Shown here piece after piece: positions 16,619-26,069 of a stretch of DNA of 64,000 nucleotides. The notes under the pieces are model-generated. The model saw nothing but the letters and a program-made list of their open reading frames with translations, made no database searches and was not told the DNA's origin. Each line of letters opens with the position of its first letter. The first letter of the stretch is position 1. Location of the stretch: assembly GCF_007677725.1 (NCBI RefSeq), contig NZ_VEDF01000006.1, positions 1 through 64,000 of the forward strand, given 5' to 3'. This DNA comes from Pseudomonas sp. URMO17WK12:I11. GTDB taxonomy: Bacteria; Pseudomonadota; Gammaproteobacteria; Pseudomonadales; Pseudomonadaceae. The position numbers and the translations under genes are program-made.

Positions 16619-17746
16619 TCAAAGATTGCGCGCAATGACCATGCGCTGAATGTCGCTGGTGCCTTCGTAAATCTGGCAAACCCGCACGTCGCGGTAGATG
16701 CGCTCCAGCGGGAAGTCACTCAGATAGCCATAACCGCCAAGGGTCTGCAAGGCATCGGAACAGACCTTTTCGGCCATTTCCGAGGCGAACAGCTTGGCCA
16801 TGGACGCTTCGACCAACGCGGGCCGCCCCGCATCACGCAGCGCTGCGGCATGCAGAACCATTTGCCGCGCCACGGCAATCTGGGTCGCCATGTCGGCCAG
16901 GCGAAACGCTACCGCCTGATGCTCGACCAGCGCCTTGCCAAAGCTGTGTCGCTCATGGGCGTAGTCCCGGGCCACCTCATACGCCGCGCGGGCCATGCCT
17001 ACCGCCTGGGCAGCGATGCCGATACGGCCGCCTTCAAGATTGGCCAAGGCGATTTTGTAGCCTTCCCCTTCTGCACCCAAACGGTTGCTCAACGGTACCT
17101 GTACATTGTCGAAGACAATCTGACAGGTGTCCGAAGCATGCTGCCCAAGCTTGTCCTCGACCCGCGCCACCTGATATCCCGGCGAGTCCGTCGGCACGAT
17201 GAACGCGCTGATGCCTCGCTTGCCAGCGGCAGGATCGGTCACGGCGAAGACAATCACCACTGCGGCGTTCTGCCCGGAGGTGATGAACTGCTTGCTGCCA
17301 TTGAGTACGTAGTGGTCACCGTTCAGGCGCGCCCGGGTCTTCAGGCTGCTGGCGTCCGAGCCCGCATGGGGCTCGGTGAGGGCGAACGCCCCGAGCATGG
17401 CGCCGGTGGCCAGCGGGGTCAGAAACCGTGCTTTCTGCTGCTCGGTGCCAAATCGCAGAATCGGCACGCAACCCACCGAATTGTGCACGCTCATGATCGT
17501 CGAGCAGGCACCGTCACCGGCGGCGATTTCCTCCAGCGCCATGGCATAGGCCACATAGCCGGTGTCACTGCCGCCCCACTGCTCAGGGACTAGCATGCCG
17601 AACAAGCCCAGCTCGGCCATTTCGCCGATGGCTTCACGGGGGAAGCGATGGGCTTTGTCCCACTGCTCGGCGAATGGCTTGAGCCGCGCCTGGGCAAACC
17701 CCCGCACCGCATCGGCGATTTGTTGTTGCTCTTCAGATACCAGCAT
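16619..17746 (-). CDS. Acyl-CoA dehydrogenase
   Basis: The 375-residue FAD enzyme introduces the 2,3 double bond into an acyl-CoA and passes electrons to ETF. It shows [17 protein letters not shown], and the catalytic base E361 in [11 protein letters not shown], the position used by short- and branched-chain dehydrogenases. The start at 17746 follows GAGGTGCACC. Its place in the operon suggests a short or 2-methyl-branched substrate such as 2-methylbutanoyl-CoA; this is inference from operon content. Confidence 0.93.
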   Translation of the reverse strand: MLVSEEQQQIADAVRGFAQARLKPFAEQWDKAHRFPREAIGEMAELGLFGMLVPEQWGGSDTGYVAYAMALEEIAAGDGACSTIMSVHNSVGCVPILRFGTEQQKARFLTPLATGAMLGAFALTEPHAGSDASSLKTRARLNGDHYVLNGSKQFITSGQNAAVVIVFAVTDPAAGKRGISAFIVPTDSPGYQVARVEDKLGQHASDTCQIVFDNVQVPLSNRLGAEGEGYKIALANLEGGRIGIAAQAVGMARAAYEVARDYAHERHSFGKALVEHQAVAFRLADMATQIAVARQMVLHAAALRDAGRPALVEASMAKLFASEMAEKVCSDALQTLGGYGYLSDFPLERIYRDVRVCQIYEGTSDIQRMVIARNL

Positions 17747-17754
17747 GGTGCACC

Positions 17755-18948
17755 TCAGTACAGGCATTCAATGGCCATGGCCGTGGCTTCACCACCGCCG
17801 ATGCAGATCGCTGCGATGCCGCGGCGCAGCTTGTTCTGGCGCAAGGCCCAGAGCAAGGTCACCAGGATGCGCGCGCCCGAGGCCCCGATGGGGTGACCCA
17901 AGGCGCAGGCGCCGCCGTGGATGTTGACCTTGTCATGGGGCAAGTCGAAATGCTTCATCGCCGCCAAGGTCACCACGGCAAACGCTTCGTTGATCTCAAA
18001 CAGGTCAACATCGGCCAGGCTCCAGCCGGTGCGCGCCAACAGCTTGTCGATGGCCCCGATCGGTGCAGTTGGGAACAGCGCCGGCGCATCGGCGAAAGCC
18101 GCGTGGCCGTGAATCAGCGCCAGCGCCTGCAAGCCCCGCCGCTCGGCCTCGGAGCGGCGCATCAGCACCAATGCGGCGGCACCGTCGGAGATCGAGCTGG
18201 CATTGGCCGCGGTCACCGTACCGCCCTGGCGAAACGCCGGTTTGAGCTGTGGGATCTTGTCCAGACGCGCCTTGGGCGGTTGCTCGTCGCTGGCAACGAC
18301 CCGCGTCTGTTTACCCTCGCTGACCTGCACCGGGATGATTTCATCGGTAAAGCGGCCGTGCTCGATTGCCGCCTTGGCACGGGTCAGCGAGGCAATCGCG
18401 AATTCGTCCTGGGTCTGGCGACTGAAACCCTCGGTCTGCGCGCAGTCTTCGGCAAACGTGCCCATCAGACGGCCTTTGTCGTAGGCATCCTCCAGGCCAT
18501 CCATGAACATGTGGTCGATGATCTTGCCGTGGCCCATGCGATAGCCACCGCGGGCCTTGTCCAGCAGGTAAGGGGCATTGCTCATGCTTTCCATCCCGCC
18601 GGCCACCAGCACGTCGGCGCTGCCGGCCAGCAACAGGTCATGGCCGAGGATCGCTGCCTGCATGCCCGAGCCGCACATCTTGTTCAACGTCGTGCACGGG
18701 GTGTGCTGGCCGAGCCCCGCGCCCAGCGCCGCCTGGCGCGCCGGTGCCTGACCTTGCCCAGCAGATAGCACGCAACCGAACAGCAGCTGATCGACGCTCT
18801 GGGCATCGATACCGGCGCGTTCGACGGCGCCACGAATGGCTGCGCTACCCAGCTGCGCAGCGCTCAGGCTCTGCAAATCACCCTGCAACCCGCCCATGGG
18901 CGTGCGCACAGCACTGACGATGACAATCGGATCATTGCTCGGAATCAT
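17755..18948 (-). CDS. fadAx: Acetyl-CoA acetyltransferase (thiolase)
   Basis: The 397-residue thiolase shows the acyl-carrying Cys C92 in NKMCGSG, the [11 protein letters not shown]is motif and the C-terminal Cys in [10 protein letters not shown]. It cleaves a 3-ketoacyl-CoA (or 2-methylacetoacetyl-CoA) to acetyl-CoA plus a shortened acyl-CoA. The ATG at 18948 follows AAGGAGTACAAC. The gene set and order match the cluster in P. putida where this gene is named fadAx; the symbol is given on that resemblance. Eight to thirteen bases separate it from its neighbours. Confidence 0.9.
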   Translation of the reverse strand: MIPSNDPIVIVSAVRTPMGGLQGDLQSLSAAQLGSAAIRGAVERAGIDAQSVDQLLFGCVLSAGQGQAPARQAALGAGLGQHTPCTTLNKMCGSGMQAAILGHDLLLAGSADVLVAGGMESMSNAPYLLDKARGGYRMGHGKIIDHMFMDGLEDAYDKGRLMGTFAEDCAQTEGFSRQTQDEFAIASLTRAKAAIEHGRFTDEIIPVQVSEGKQTRVVASDEQPPKARLDKIPQLKPAFRQGGTVTAANASSISDGAAALVLMRRSEAERRGLQALALIHGHAAFADAPALFPTAPIGAIDKLLARTGWSLADVDLFEINEAFAVVTLAAMKHFDLPHDKVNIHGGACALGHPIGASGARILVTLLWALRQNKLRRGIAAICIGGGEATAMAIECLY

Positions 18949-18958
18949 GTTGTACTCC

Positions 18959-19726
18959 TTATCTGGCAGCCATGCGCAGCGCGCCATCGAGGCGAATCAC
19001 CTCGCCGTTGAGCATGCTGTTCTCGATGATGTGGCGCACCAGCGCCGCGTATTCCTGCGCGCGCCCCAAGCGCGGCGGGAACGGCACCCCTGCGGCCAAC
19101 GAGGCCCTGACCTCATCGCTCATGCCGGCCATCATTGGGGTTTCGAAGATGCCGGGGGCAATGGTCATCACGCGAATGCCGAATCGCGCCAGCTCGCGGG
19201 CCGCCGGCAGGGTCAGACTGGCGATCGCGCCCTTGGAGGCGGCATAGGCGGCCTGGCCGATCTGACCGTCATAGGCGGCGATCGATGCGGTATTGATGAT
19301 GACGCCCCGCTCGCCGCCCTCGTCCCCAGTGCCCTCGGCCATGGCCGCTGCGGCCAGGCGCAACAAGTTGAAGCTGCCGATGAGGTTGACGTTGATGACC
19401 TTGGAAAAGCTCAACAACCCGTGCGGCCCTTGTTTGCCCAGCACCTTCTCGGCACCGACGATACCGGCGCAGTTGATCAGCCCTTGCACAGATCCGAAGG
19501 CCTGCATGGCGGCATCAACCGCCGCTTGCGCCGCGACCTCGTCGCTGATGTCTGCCACCGCGAAACGGGCATTTTCGCCCAGCGCCTCGGCCTTGGCCTG
19601 GACGGCCGCCGCGTTGAGGTCGACCAGCATGACTTTGGCACCGGCCTCGACCAGCATCTGTGCGGTGGCAGCGCCAAGCCCTGAGGCTGCGCCGCTGACG
19701 ATGAAATGTGCGTTCAAAATGTGCAT
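18959..19726 (-). CDS. fadB2x: SDR-family 3-hydroxyacyl-CoA dehydrogenase
   Basis: The 255-residue short-chain dehydrogenase has the NAD-binding motif [14 protein letters not shown] after strand 2 (NAD preference), the NCAG turn, and the catalytic set S in NTASIAAY with YAASK. It resembles type 10 17-beta-hydroxysteroid dehydrogenases, whose natural substrates include 2-methyl-3-hydroxybutyryl-CoA in isoleucine breakdown. It lies second in the operon, 13 bp after the CoA ligase. The symbol follows the P. putida naming of the equivalent cluster and is tentative. Confidence 0.85.
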   Translation of the reverse strand: MHILNAHFIVSGAASGLGAATAQMLVEAGAKVMLVDLNAAAVQAKAEALGENARFAVADISDEVAAQAAVDAAMQAFGSVQGLINCAGIVGAEKVLGKQGPHGLLSFSKVINVNLIGSFNLLRLAAAAMAEGTGDEGGERGVIINTASIAAYDGQIGQAAYAASKGAIASLTLPAARELARFGIRVMTIAPGIFETPMMAGMSDEVRASLAAGVPFPPRLGRAQEYAALVRHIIENSMLNGEVIRLDGALRMAAR

Positions 19727-19739
19727 GTGAAGGTTCCTG

Positions 19740-21386
19740 TCAGGCGCTGGCTGCGGTGGCTAGCTGCGCGTGTTGTCGGGCGATTTCCTGATTGCGCAGG
19801 ATGAAGCGCTGCAGCTTGCCGCTCGGGGTCTTGGGCAGCTCGCTGACGAACTCGATTTCCCTGGGGTAGGCATGGGCGTAGAGGCGCTGGCGCACGTGCT
19901 GGCGCAGCGCTTCGGCAAGCTCGGCGGAGGCCGGGTGGCCTGCAGCCAGAATCACGAATGCCTTGATCACCTCGGTGCGCTGGGGATCGGGCTTACCGAT
20001 CACTGCTGCCTCGATGACCGCAGGGTGCTCTATCAACGCACTCTCCACATCGAAAGGGCCAACCCGGTAACCGGAGGTGGTGATCACGTCATCACTGCGG
20101 CCAACGAAACTGATGCTGCCATCTTCATTCAATTCCACGGTGTCGCCGCTCAGGTAATAGCGGCCGACGAACGCCTTGGTGGGCAAGCCGAGGTAGCCGC
20201 CGAACCAGCACAGCGGCGAGCGGTCACGATCTACCGCGAGAATGCCTGGCTGCCCCGCTGGCAGCTCCTGGCCCTGCTCGCCCAGCACGACGATGCGGTG
20301 TCCGGGAATGGCGAAGCCAGCGGAGCCCTGGTGCACGGGATGGCGCAGGCCGTGGTGGTTGCACAGCACCATGCCCAGTTCGGTCTGGCCGTAATGGTCG
20401 TGTAGGGTCACCTGCAGTTCATCGGCGAACCAGCGAATGACCTCGGGATTCAACGGTTCTCCGGCACTGCTCACCACCCGCAGCTGCCCCTTGATCGCTG
20501 TCGAGAACGTGCTGCCCGCCGCGATCAGCAGGCGAAACGCGGAAGGCGAGCCGGCCAGGTTGGTGATGCCCAGCTTGGTGATCAGCCGGGCACAACTTTC
20601 GACTGAGAACGGCCCGTCGTAGAAAGTCGTGCTAAGGCCCAGCGACAGCGGCCCGGTGACCGCGTAGTACAAGCCATAGGCCCAACCTGGATCAGCCAAA
20701 TTCCAGAAGCGGTCCGGCTCGCGCAGGTCGATGGCATCGCGCATGTAACCCTGGAACGCGACGATGGCCCGCAGCGGCACTTCAAGCGGCTTGGCAGGGC
20801 CGGTGGTACCGGAGGTGAACATCAACAGGAAAGGGTCATCCCCCGTGCGCAGCACCGGCTCGCAGTTTGCGTCGCAGCCATCCAGGCACTGCTGGAAATC
20901 CAATTCGCCGGGGCGGGCCTGGACGGTAACGATGATTGGGCAGGCGGTCACTTCATCGAGCTTGCCGCGATTATGGGCATCGGTGACCACCACGCAGGCT
21001 GCGGACTGCTGCAAACGATGCTCAATGGCCTTGGGACCGAACGCCGTGAACAGCGGCTGGTAGACCGCGCCAAGGCGCCAGGTGGCGAGAATGGTGATAA
21101 GCAGCTGGGGGGTACGAGGCAGCAGCCCGGCGACCCGATCGCCTGCGCGCACACCTTGCGCCTTCAGCGCATTGGCGAAGCGGCTGGACTGGTTCTTGAG
21201 TGCATCGAAATCGAGCTGCCCGCTATTGCCTTGTTCGTTCTCCCAGCGCAATGCCACCCGGCCTTGGCCGGTATGGCGGTCACAGCACTCGATACAGGCA
21301 TTGAGCGCCCGCAGGTTGCCCTGCAGCGCCGCCGCCGCGGTCTGCTCAAGGTCGAAGCCCCGGGCGGCCTCGGTGTAATCGCGCAT
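19740..21386 (-). CDS. AMP-forming acyl-CoA synthetase
   Basis: The 548-residue member of the ANL superfamily has the P-loop [12 protein letters not shown], the DHYGQTELG motif, the [13 protein letters not shown] hinge aspartate region and the C-terminal catalytic Lys in [11 protein letters not shown]. It activates a free acid with ATP and CoA, probably a short or branched acid that the following genes then oxidise. The ATG at 21386 is preceded by AGGAGTGCGACG; the in-frame extension to 21464 lacks support. It is the first gene of the operon; no convincing promoter was found in the 125-bp gap to the NEL gene, so read-through from upstream is possible. Confidence 0.92.
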   Translation of the reverse strand: MRDYTEAARGFDLEQTAAAALQGNLRALNACIECCDRHTGQGRVALRWENEQGNSGQLDFDALKNQSSRFANALKAQGVRAGDRVAGLLPRTPQLLITILATWRLGAVYQPLFTAFGPKAIEHRLQQSAACVVVTDAHNRGKLDEVTACPIIVTVQARPGELDFQQCLDGCDANCEPVLRTGDDPFLLMFTSGTTGPAKPLEVPLRAIVAFQGYMRDAIDLREPDRFWNLADPGWAYGLYYAVTGPLSLGLSTTFYDGPFSVESCARLITKLGITNLAGSPSAFRLLIAAGSTFSTAIKGQLRVVSSAGEPLNPEVIRWFADELQVTLHDHYGQTELGMVLCNHHGLRHPVHQGSAGFAIPGHRIVVLGEQGQELPAGQPGILAVDRDRSPLCWFGGYLGLPTKAFVGRYYLSGDTVELNEDGSISFVGRSDDVITTSGYRVGPFDVESALIEHPAVIEAAVIGKPDPQRTEVIKAFVILAAGHPASAELAEALRQHVRQRLYAHAYPREIEFVSELPKTPSGKLQRFILRNQEIARQHAQLATAASA

Positions 21387-21511
21387 CGTCGCACTCCTGG
21401 TCTCTTGTTTTTGCAGTTGAACCATCGGTGCGACGATGTTCGCCCTGGCCAGCACAGGCGGCAATGGCCAAAAGCATCAATATGGATGACCGGTTTGGCC
21501 GCTTGCGCCAG

Positions 21512-24500
21512 TCAACCGGCGCGACGCTCCAGGACGTGGATGAAGCGCAGGCTCAGCGCCCGTTTCGCGGCGTCTCGTTGATCCTCCAGGTCGATCAATT
21601 GCGCCTGGTACTGCTGCTCCCCCAGTGCAGCGCGCTGCGCCAACAGGGCTTGGGCGCCTTGCTGGTAGACCTGCTCGATCGTGGCCAGGTCGGCGGCATA
21701 GGTTCGTTGCATAAGCGCCTGCCAGAAAGGCCGCTGCCCCAGATAGGCGACCAAGGCTGCCGGCGTCTCAGCCTCTCGCACCGCGCGACGTGCCGCCAGC
21801 AGTTGCTCGCTGGTGATGCGATTGAGATCGCTGACATGCATCGCCCGGGGTTGGCCTGGCAAGCCAAGCCATTGGCGCAAGCGCACGCGGTAGGCGAGCC
21901 TGATACCCGGCGCATCGATCACCTCGCGCCGCGCGTTGCGCGCATTGATGTCCTGCCTGGCCACGCGCTCGACCTGCTCGAGTCGGAACAAGCTGCGCCC
22001 AAGGTTGAACCAGCTGACGTCGCGGCTGCCGACCGGCTCGTCGGCAGCCAGCGCGCCGCTCTGACTGCGCAGTCGATGCACCAGCAACTGGCTGAAGCAA
22101 TCAATGACTGCGTTGTCGTCCGTCGGACGCTGGCCAACCAGCCGCAGCATGGCGCTGCGCAGGTTGTCATCGACATCGGCGGCAGCCAGCAGCGCCCATA
22201 ATTGCTCGGTCATGTAGCCTTGAGTCCAGGCATAGTCGGCCAACGGCATCAACCGCTCAAGCAAATGGAGCAGATCGCCGCCGCCGGCTTGCGCCGACAG
22301 GCGCTGCCAGCGCACCGCGCGACCCGCCTGCGCCTGTTCGTCGGCTCCCAGCCACCAAGCACGCGTCTGCTCGGCGTCTGGGGTGTTGGTGGCGATCGAA
22401 TCGGGCGCCTCGACGATGGTATCCAACGCCCGCAATGCCAAAAGATCCGGGCTCGGCAGCGGATTGTTGTCGACCAGCAACGAGCGGCGAAACTCGTAGG
22501 GCATCAGACGAATTTCAGCGGGCACTTCGGTCAACGCGTTGTCTCTCAGATCACCCTCTTCGAGGAACCCACACAACCACAGCCCCTCTGGCCACGTGCC
22601 CAGTTGGCAGCTGCGCAGGCCCAGGCGCACAAGATGAGGAAGGCGACTGTAGCTCATCGCGTACTGGCCCAGCGGGTTGTAGCTCAGGTCCAGGTGGGTC
22701 AGGCGGGCCAGGCTCTGCAGCGCAGCCAACGAAGCGGAATCCGGACGGATATTGTTATGCCGCAGGTTCAATTCCCGCAGTTCAGTGAGGTAACCAATCC
22801 CGTGGGGTATGCGCAGCAGATTGTTGTTGCCCAGGTTCAGTTCACGCAAGCCCGAGAATGCTTGGATGAAGCGCGAAGGAAGATGAGTGAGCCCGGTTTC
22901 ATTAAGCACCAAGGCCGACACGTGGTTGAACTCGACCGACATCGGTATTTCCGGCAGGCTGCTGATCTGCAGGCCGAACAAACGCAAGCGTTGACCACTG
23001 TGTCGGCCTTGCCCATCGATTACCGGCTCAGCCTGGACTCGCCAGGCCCTGGCGATTTCTTCACGCACCCGCACCCGTAATGCACGCCGTGTTTCGTTCA
23101 GCTCGCTGCCCACCCACTGGTTCAAGGTACGCTGCAGCTGCATGTGGTCGTCCTGCACATCCAGCAGCACCTGATAAGCGCTACCGCGACTGGCAATCCG
23201 CCGCTCGATCTCCAGTTCGACCTGTGCCGGGGTCAGTCCTGGGAAATAGCGCAGCAGGATCGCCCGCAGCAGCAAGCTGGGTGTGCCGCTGCCTGCGCCA
23301 CGCCCGCTCAGCGGATAACCGACTCGGCCATCGTCAAGCCGTCTGCCAGGGTTGAACCACTTCGGTTGCGGCGCCCAGTTCAGCAACTGCGCAAGGCCCT
23401 GGTGGGAACTAGGCAACTGCGCCATTACCCAGCTCCGCAACTGACCGGCCGGGTCTGCGCCGGTGATATCGAATTCGGCCAACTGTTGCGTCGATAACGC
23501 GGCGACGACTGCCCGGAATAGATCGCCGGCGTCATCGACCGCGAGCGTCAGGGCATGGCCCGCGGCATCGTAAAGCCAGAATCTGCCTTGGTCACGCACC
23601 AGCACCTTGGCCGCCTCGGTGACTGCATCGGCGACCACGCTCCCGATCAGACGCCCGGCCGCAGAACCTTCTCGAAGCTCCAGGTTGACGGAGGCCGAAC
23701 CCCGCTGGGTCATGACCGCCAGCACCAATGCGCCGCTGTCGTCGCTGTAGGCATTGCTCAAGTACAAGCCTTCCAGGGCACGGTTGAGCCGGGCCACGCG
23801 CATCAGCGATGCCGCCTTGGTCGCCAGCGCCAGCGGCACTTTCTGCCCGGCAATCGCCTCGCGCCGTGTATGCGCTGACACATCATGCAGCAGCTCGCGG
23901 GCATACGCCTCGGGCAGCGCCACAAAATCTCGACGCAGCAGCGTCAGCAAGGCGTCGTCCATGGGCGGCAGGCTCGCCAAGTGCTCGAACAGCGGCTCAC
24001 GCAAGGCGGTCTGGCTGGCGCGCACATTGGCCACGCCCGTGCCCACCAGCGCTTGCGATTCACACCATTGCAGCAGCGGCAATTCGTCAACAGGCAACTG
24101 GCCGGCGCGCACATGTGCAAAAAAGCGCTCTACGCGCGCGTCCACTTCAAAACGGCGCAAGGTTTCGCGCAGATTGACCGGGGTGCGGCGGTTCTCCAAT
24201 AGGATGCCACGCAGCTCATCCTCATCGACCCCGGCCACGTGCAGCATCTGTCGGACCCGCTGCAGGCTGGCCGGTGGGTGCTGCGGCCACAGCGTGTCGA
24301 GCATGCGCTGGGGATCGTCCCAGGCCTGCGGATGCTCGCGCAGCAGACGCCAGCAGCGCTCGCCGTTGTGCACCACCTCAGGCGCGTAGGCATCGCTGCG
24401 CCAGGGGTGGCGCACGCAATACGGCGCCTCCGGATCTGGTCGATGCACCTCGAAATAACGGCTGCCAGCGCGCATCCATTGACGCCCGCCCTGGGTGTAC

Positions 24501-25963
24501 AACCCGTTGCTGCCCAACTCGAGCGATTCAGGCTGCGACTGGTAGGACGTGAGGTCGCCTGACCACAATCGCTGCCCTCGCCCGCCAAGGTTCACGGGCT
24601 CCATCGCAGCGACCACCGCGTTACTCACCAGCACGCCAGTACCTGCGGTCGCGGCGCTGGCCAAAACGGTTTCAAGCACGTCGAACAGGTGTTGCAGCGC
24701 CTCGTGCTGATGCCCCTCGGCCAAATCGGCGAAACCCTCGTACACATCCGCTACGGTTTGCACCACCAATTGCCCAAGCAACATCGCGCCGACCACCGGC
24801 ATGAACAACCCCGCCAGGTTGAGAATGCCCATGCCGACACTCTCCCAGTCCTCGATCCTCGCTCGCGCTGCCTTGGCGTCGGCCTGCGCGGTGGGTACCA
24901 GCAATAACCGCGCATCGTCTTTGACGCGCTGCACCTGCTCCTGGGCCAAGGCGCTGAATACCGACGCCGGCGGCACGCGGCCCAGCAGCTGCAGGTCGCT
25001 GTGAGGGTCACGCAGACGCAGGGCCAACGTGCGGATGAACGCAGGGCGCTGCTCGATGCCGATGAGTTGGCTGAAGAACTGGCGATAGCCAGCGTCTGCA
25101 AGCTCTGCCACCACGGCTCGCTGCAGGGCAACGCCATTGTCGTAACGGCGCAGCGCCCTCACAGGGTCACCTGGCAAATACAGCACCACGGCCTTCTCGG
25201 CGCCAGCAGTGTCCTTGAGTGTAATGTACAGGCCATCGGCCACCGGGTGCCCCAGCACCTGCAACAGGCCGGGGTAGCTTCTCAGTCCGCTGGGCAGCTT
25301 GTCGGTGTCTGGCTCGGCGATCTCCCGCAACGCCAGCTCCTCATGGCCGCTAATCTCGCCCTTGAGCGCGGCGATCTTACAGGCCAGGCGAAAGCCCGCT
25401 TGCTTGTCTGCAGCCAGCGCCTCGATCGCCTCAGGCGTAAAGGTGTCATTCAACTGACCCTGGTATTGCTTGCCGACATCCAGCGTGCGACACGCCTGGA
25501 CCAAACTGCCCACGTCGCCGGAAAGCACCTGGTCCTTGCCGGGCATGACCAGACCGGTACCTTGGTAGTAACTGGCCGTGGGCGCAAAGTTGCTCATCAG
25601 TTGCAGCAGGCCGTTGCGTCTGCGCTCGCCGTAGCCATAGGTGGGCAACGTCACGTTAGTCAGGGTATCGAAGCTGGGCGTGATCTCCAGCCATTCGAGC
25701 GAACTGAACGGCACGCCATCGGCCAGCGGTGATGCCAGCAGCGTGCTCAATCGCTGTTCGGCAAAGACCTGCAACGGCAGCAGTTGCGCGGTGTGTTGCC
25801 GCAAGCGCTGCTGACTTGCGCGGTGCGCCGCGAACAGCCCGCGCAACGCGGCGATTTGCGCTGCCGAGGCGCGGCTGAGCCAGTCGGGTAAACGGGCGCT
25901 GATGAAGTCTGTGGTGGCCGTCGAGATCTTCTCCTCGTTCGAGCGTTTTACTTGAGTGCCCAT
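21512..25963 (-). CDS. Large LRR toxin-like protein with degenerate NEL E3-ligase domain
   Basis: The 1483-residue protein has an N-terminal DUF6543/dermonecrotic-toxin-like region, a hydrophobic hairpin at about 374-410 (GILNLAGLFMPVVGAMLLGQ), leucine-rich repeats at about 993-1170 (LRELNLGNNNLLRIP, LTHLDLSYNPLG) and a C-terminal NEL domain (FRLEQVERVARQDIN, LGLPGQPRAMHV). In IpaH-type NEL ligases the catalytic motif is CxD; at that place this protein reads TDDNAV, with D1282 where Cys is expected. C1289 is the nearest Cys. It is therefore probably not an active ubiquitin ligase by the usual mechanism. AGGAG precedes ATG 25963. No signal peptide is present. It lies 106 bp after its paralogue. 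Confidence 0.85.
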   Translation of the reverse strand: MGTQVKRSNEEKISTATTDFISARLPDWLSRASAAQIAALRGLFAAHRASQQRLRQHTAQLLPLQVFAEQRLSTLLASPLADGVPFSSLEWLEITPSFDTLTNVTLPTYGYGERRRNGLLQLMSNFAPTASYYQGTGLVMPGKDQVLSGDVGSLVQACRTLDVGKQYQGQLNDTFTPEAIEALAADKQAGFRLACKIAALKGEISGHEELALREIAEPDTDKLPSGLRSYPGLLQVLGHPVADGLYITLKDTAGAEKAVVLYLPGDPVRALRRYDNGVALQRAVVAELADAGYRQFFSQLIGIEQRPAFIRTLALRLRDPHSDLQLLGRVPPASVFSALAQEQVQRVKDDARLLLVPTAQADAKAARARIEDWESVGMGILNLAGLFMPVVGAMLLGQLVVQTVADVYEGFADLAEGHQHEALQHLFDVLETVLASAATAGTGVLVSNAVVAAMEPVNLGGRGQRLWSGDLTSYQSQPESLELGSNGLYTQGGRQWMRAGSRYFEVHRPDPEAPYCVRHPWRSDAYAPEVVHNGERCWRLLREHPQAWDDPQRMLDTLWPQHPPASLQRVRQMLHVAGVDEDELRGILLENRRTPVNLRETLRRFEVDARVERFFAHVRAGQLPVDELPLLQWCESQALVGTGVANVRASQTALREPLFEHLASLPPMDDALLTLLRRDFVALPEAYARELLHDVSAHTRREAIAGQKVPLALATKAASLMRVARLNRALEGLYLSNAYSDDSGALVLAVMTQRGSASVNLELREGSAAGRLIGSVVADAVTEAAKVLVRDQGRFWLYDAAGHALTLAVDDAGDLFRAVVAALSTQQLAEFDITGADPAGQLRSWVMAQLPSSHQGLAQLLNWAPQPKWFNPGRRLDDGRVGYPLSGRGAGSGTPSLLLRAILLRYFPGLTPAQVELEIERRIASRGSAYQVLLDVQDDHMQLQRTLNQWVGSELNETRRALRVRVREEIARAWRVQAEPVIDGQGRHSGQRLRLFGLQISSLPEIPMSVEFNHVSALVLNETGLTHLPSRFIQAFSGLRELNLGNNNLLRIPHGIGYLTELRELNLRHNNIRPDSASLAALQSLARLTHLDLSYNPLGQYAMSYSRLPHLVRLGLRSCQLGTWPEGLWLCGFLEEGDLRDNALTEVPAEIRLMPYEFRRSLLVDNNPLPSPDLLALRALDTIVEAPDSIATNTPDAEQTRAWWLGADEQAQAGRAVRWQRLSAQAGGGDLLHLLERLMPLADYAWTQGYMTEQLWALLAAADVDDNLRSAMLRLVGQRPTDDNAVIDCFSQLLVHRLRSQSGALAADEPVGSRDVSWFNLGRSLFRLEQVERVARQDINARNARREVIDAPGIRLAYRVRLRQWLGLPGQPRAMHVSDLNRITSEQLLAARRAVREAETPAALVAYLGQRPFWQALMQRTYAADLATIEQVYQQGAQALLAQRAALGEQQYQAQLIDLEDQRDAAKRALSLRFIHVLERRAG

Positions 25964-26069
25964 GTTTGGCTCCTGCGTTGTGCTGGCAAAACGCAGATGC
26001 TCACCCATGGGCAGGGCCGCGGGCAGAGGGAATCGTGCAGCCTGAAGCGCCGATCAAACGCAGCGCGCC

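Noticed and set aside
21387..21520. Sigma-54 or sigma-70 promoter for the CoA-ligase operon
   Set aside because: GG and GC pairs and a TTGACT hexamer are present but the spacings are wrong for either promoter class.
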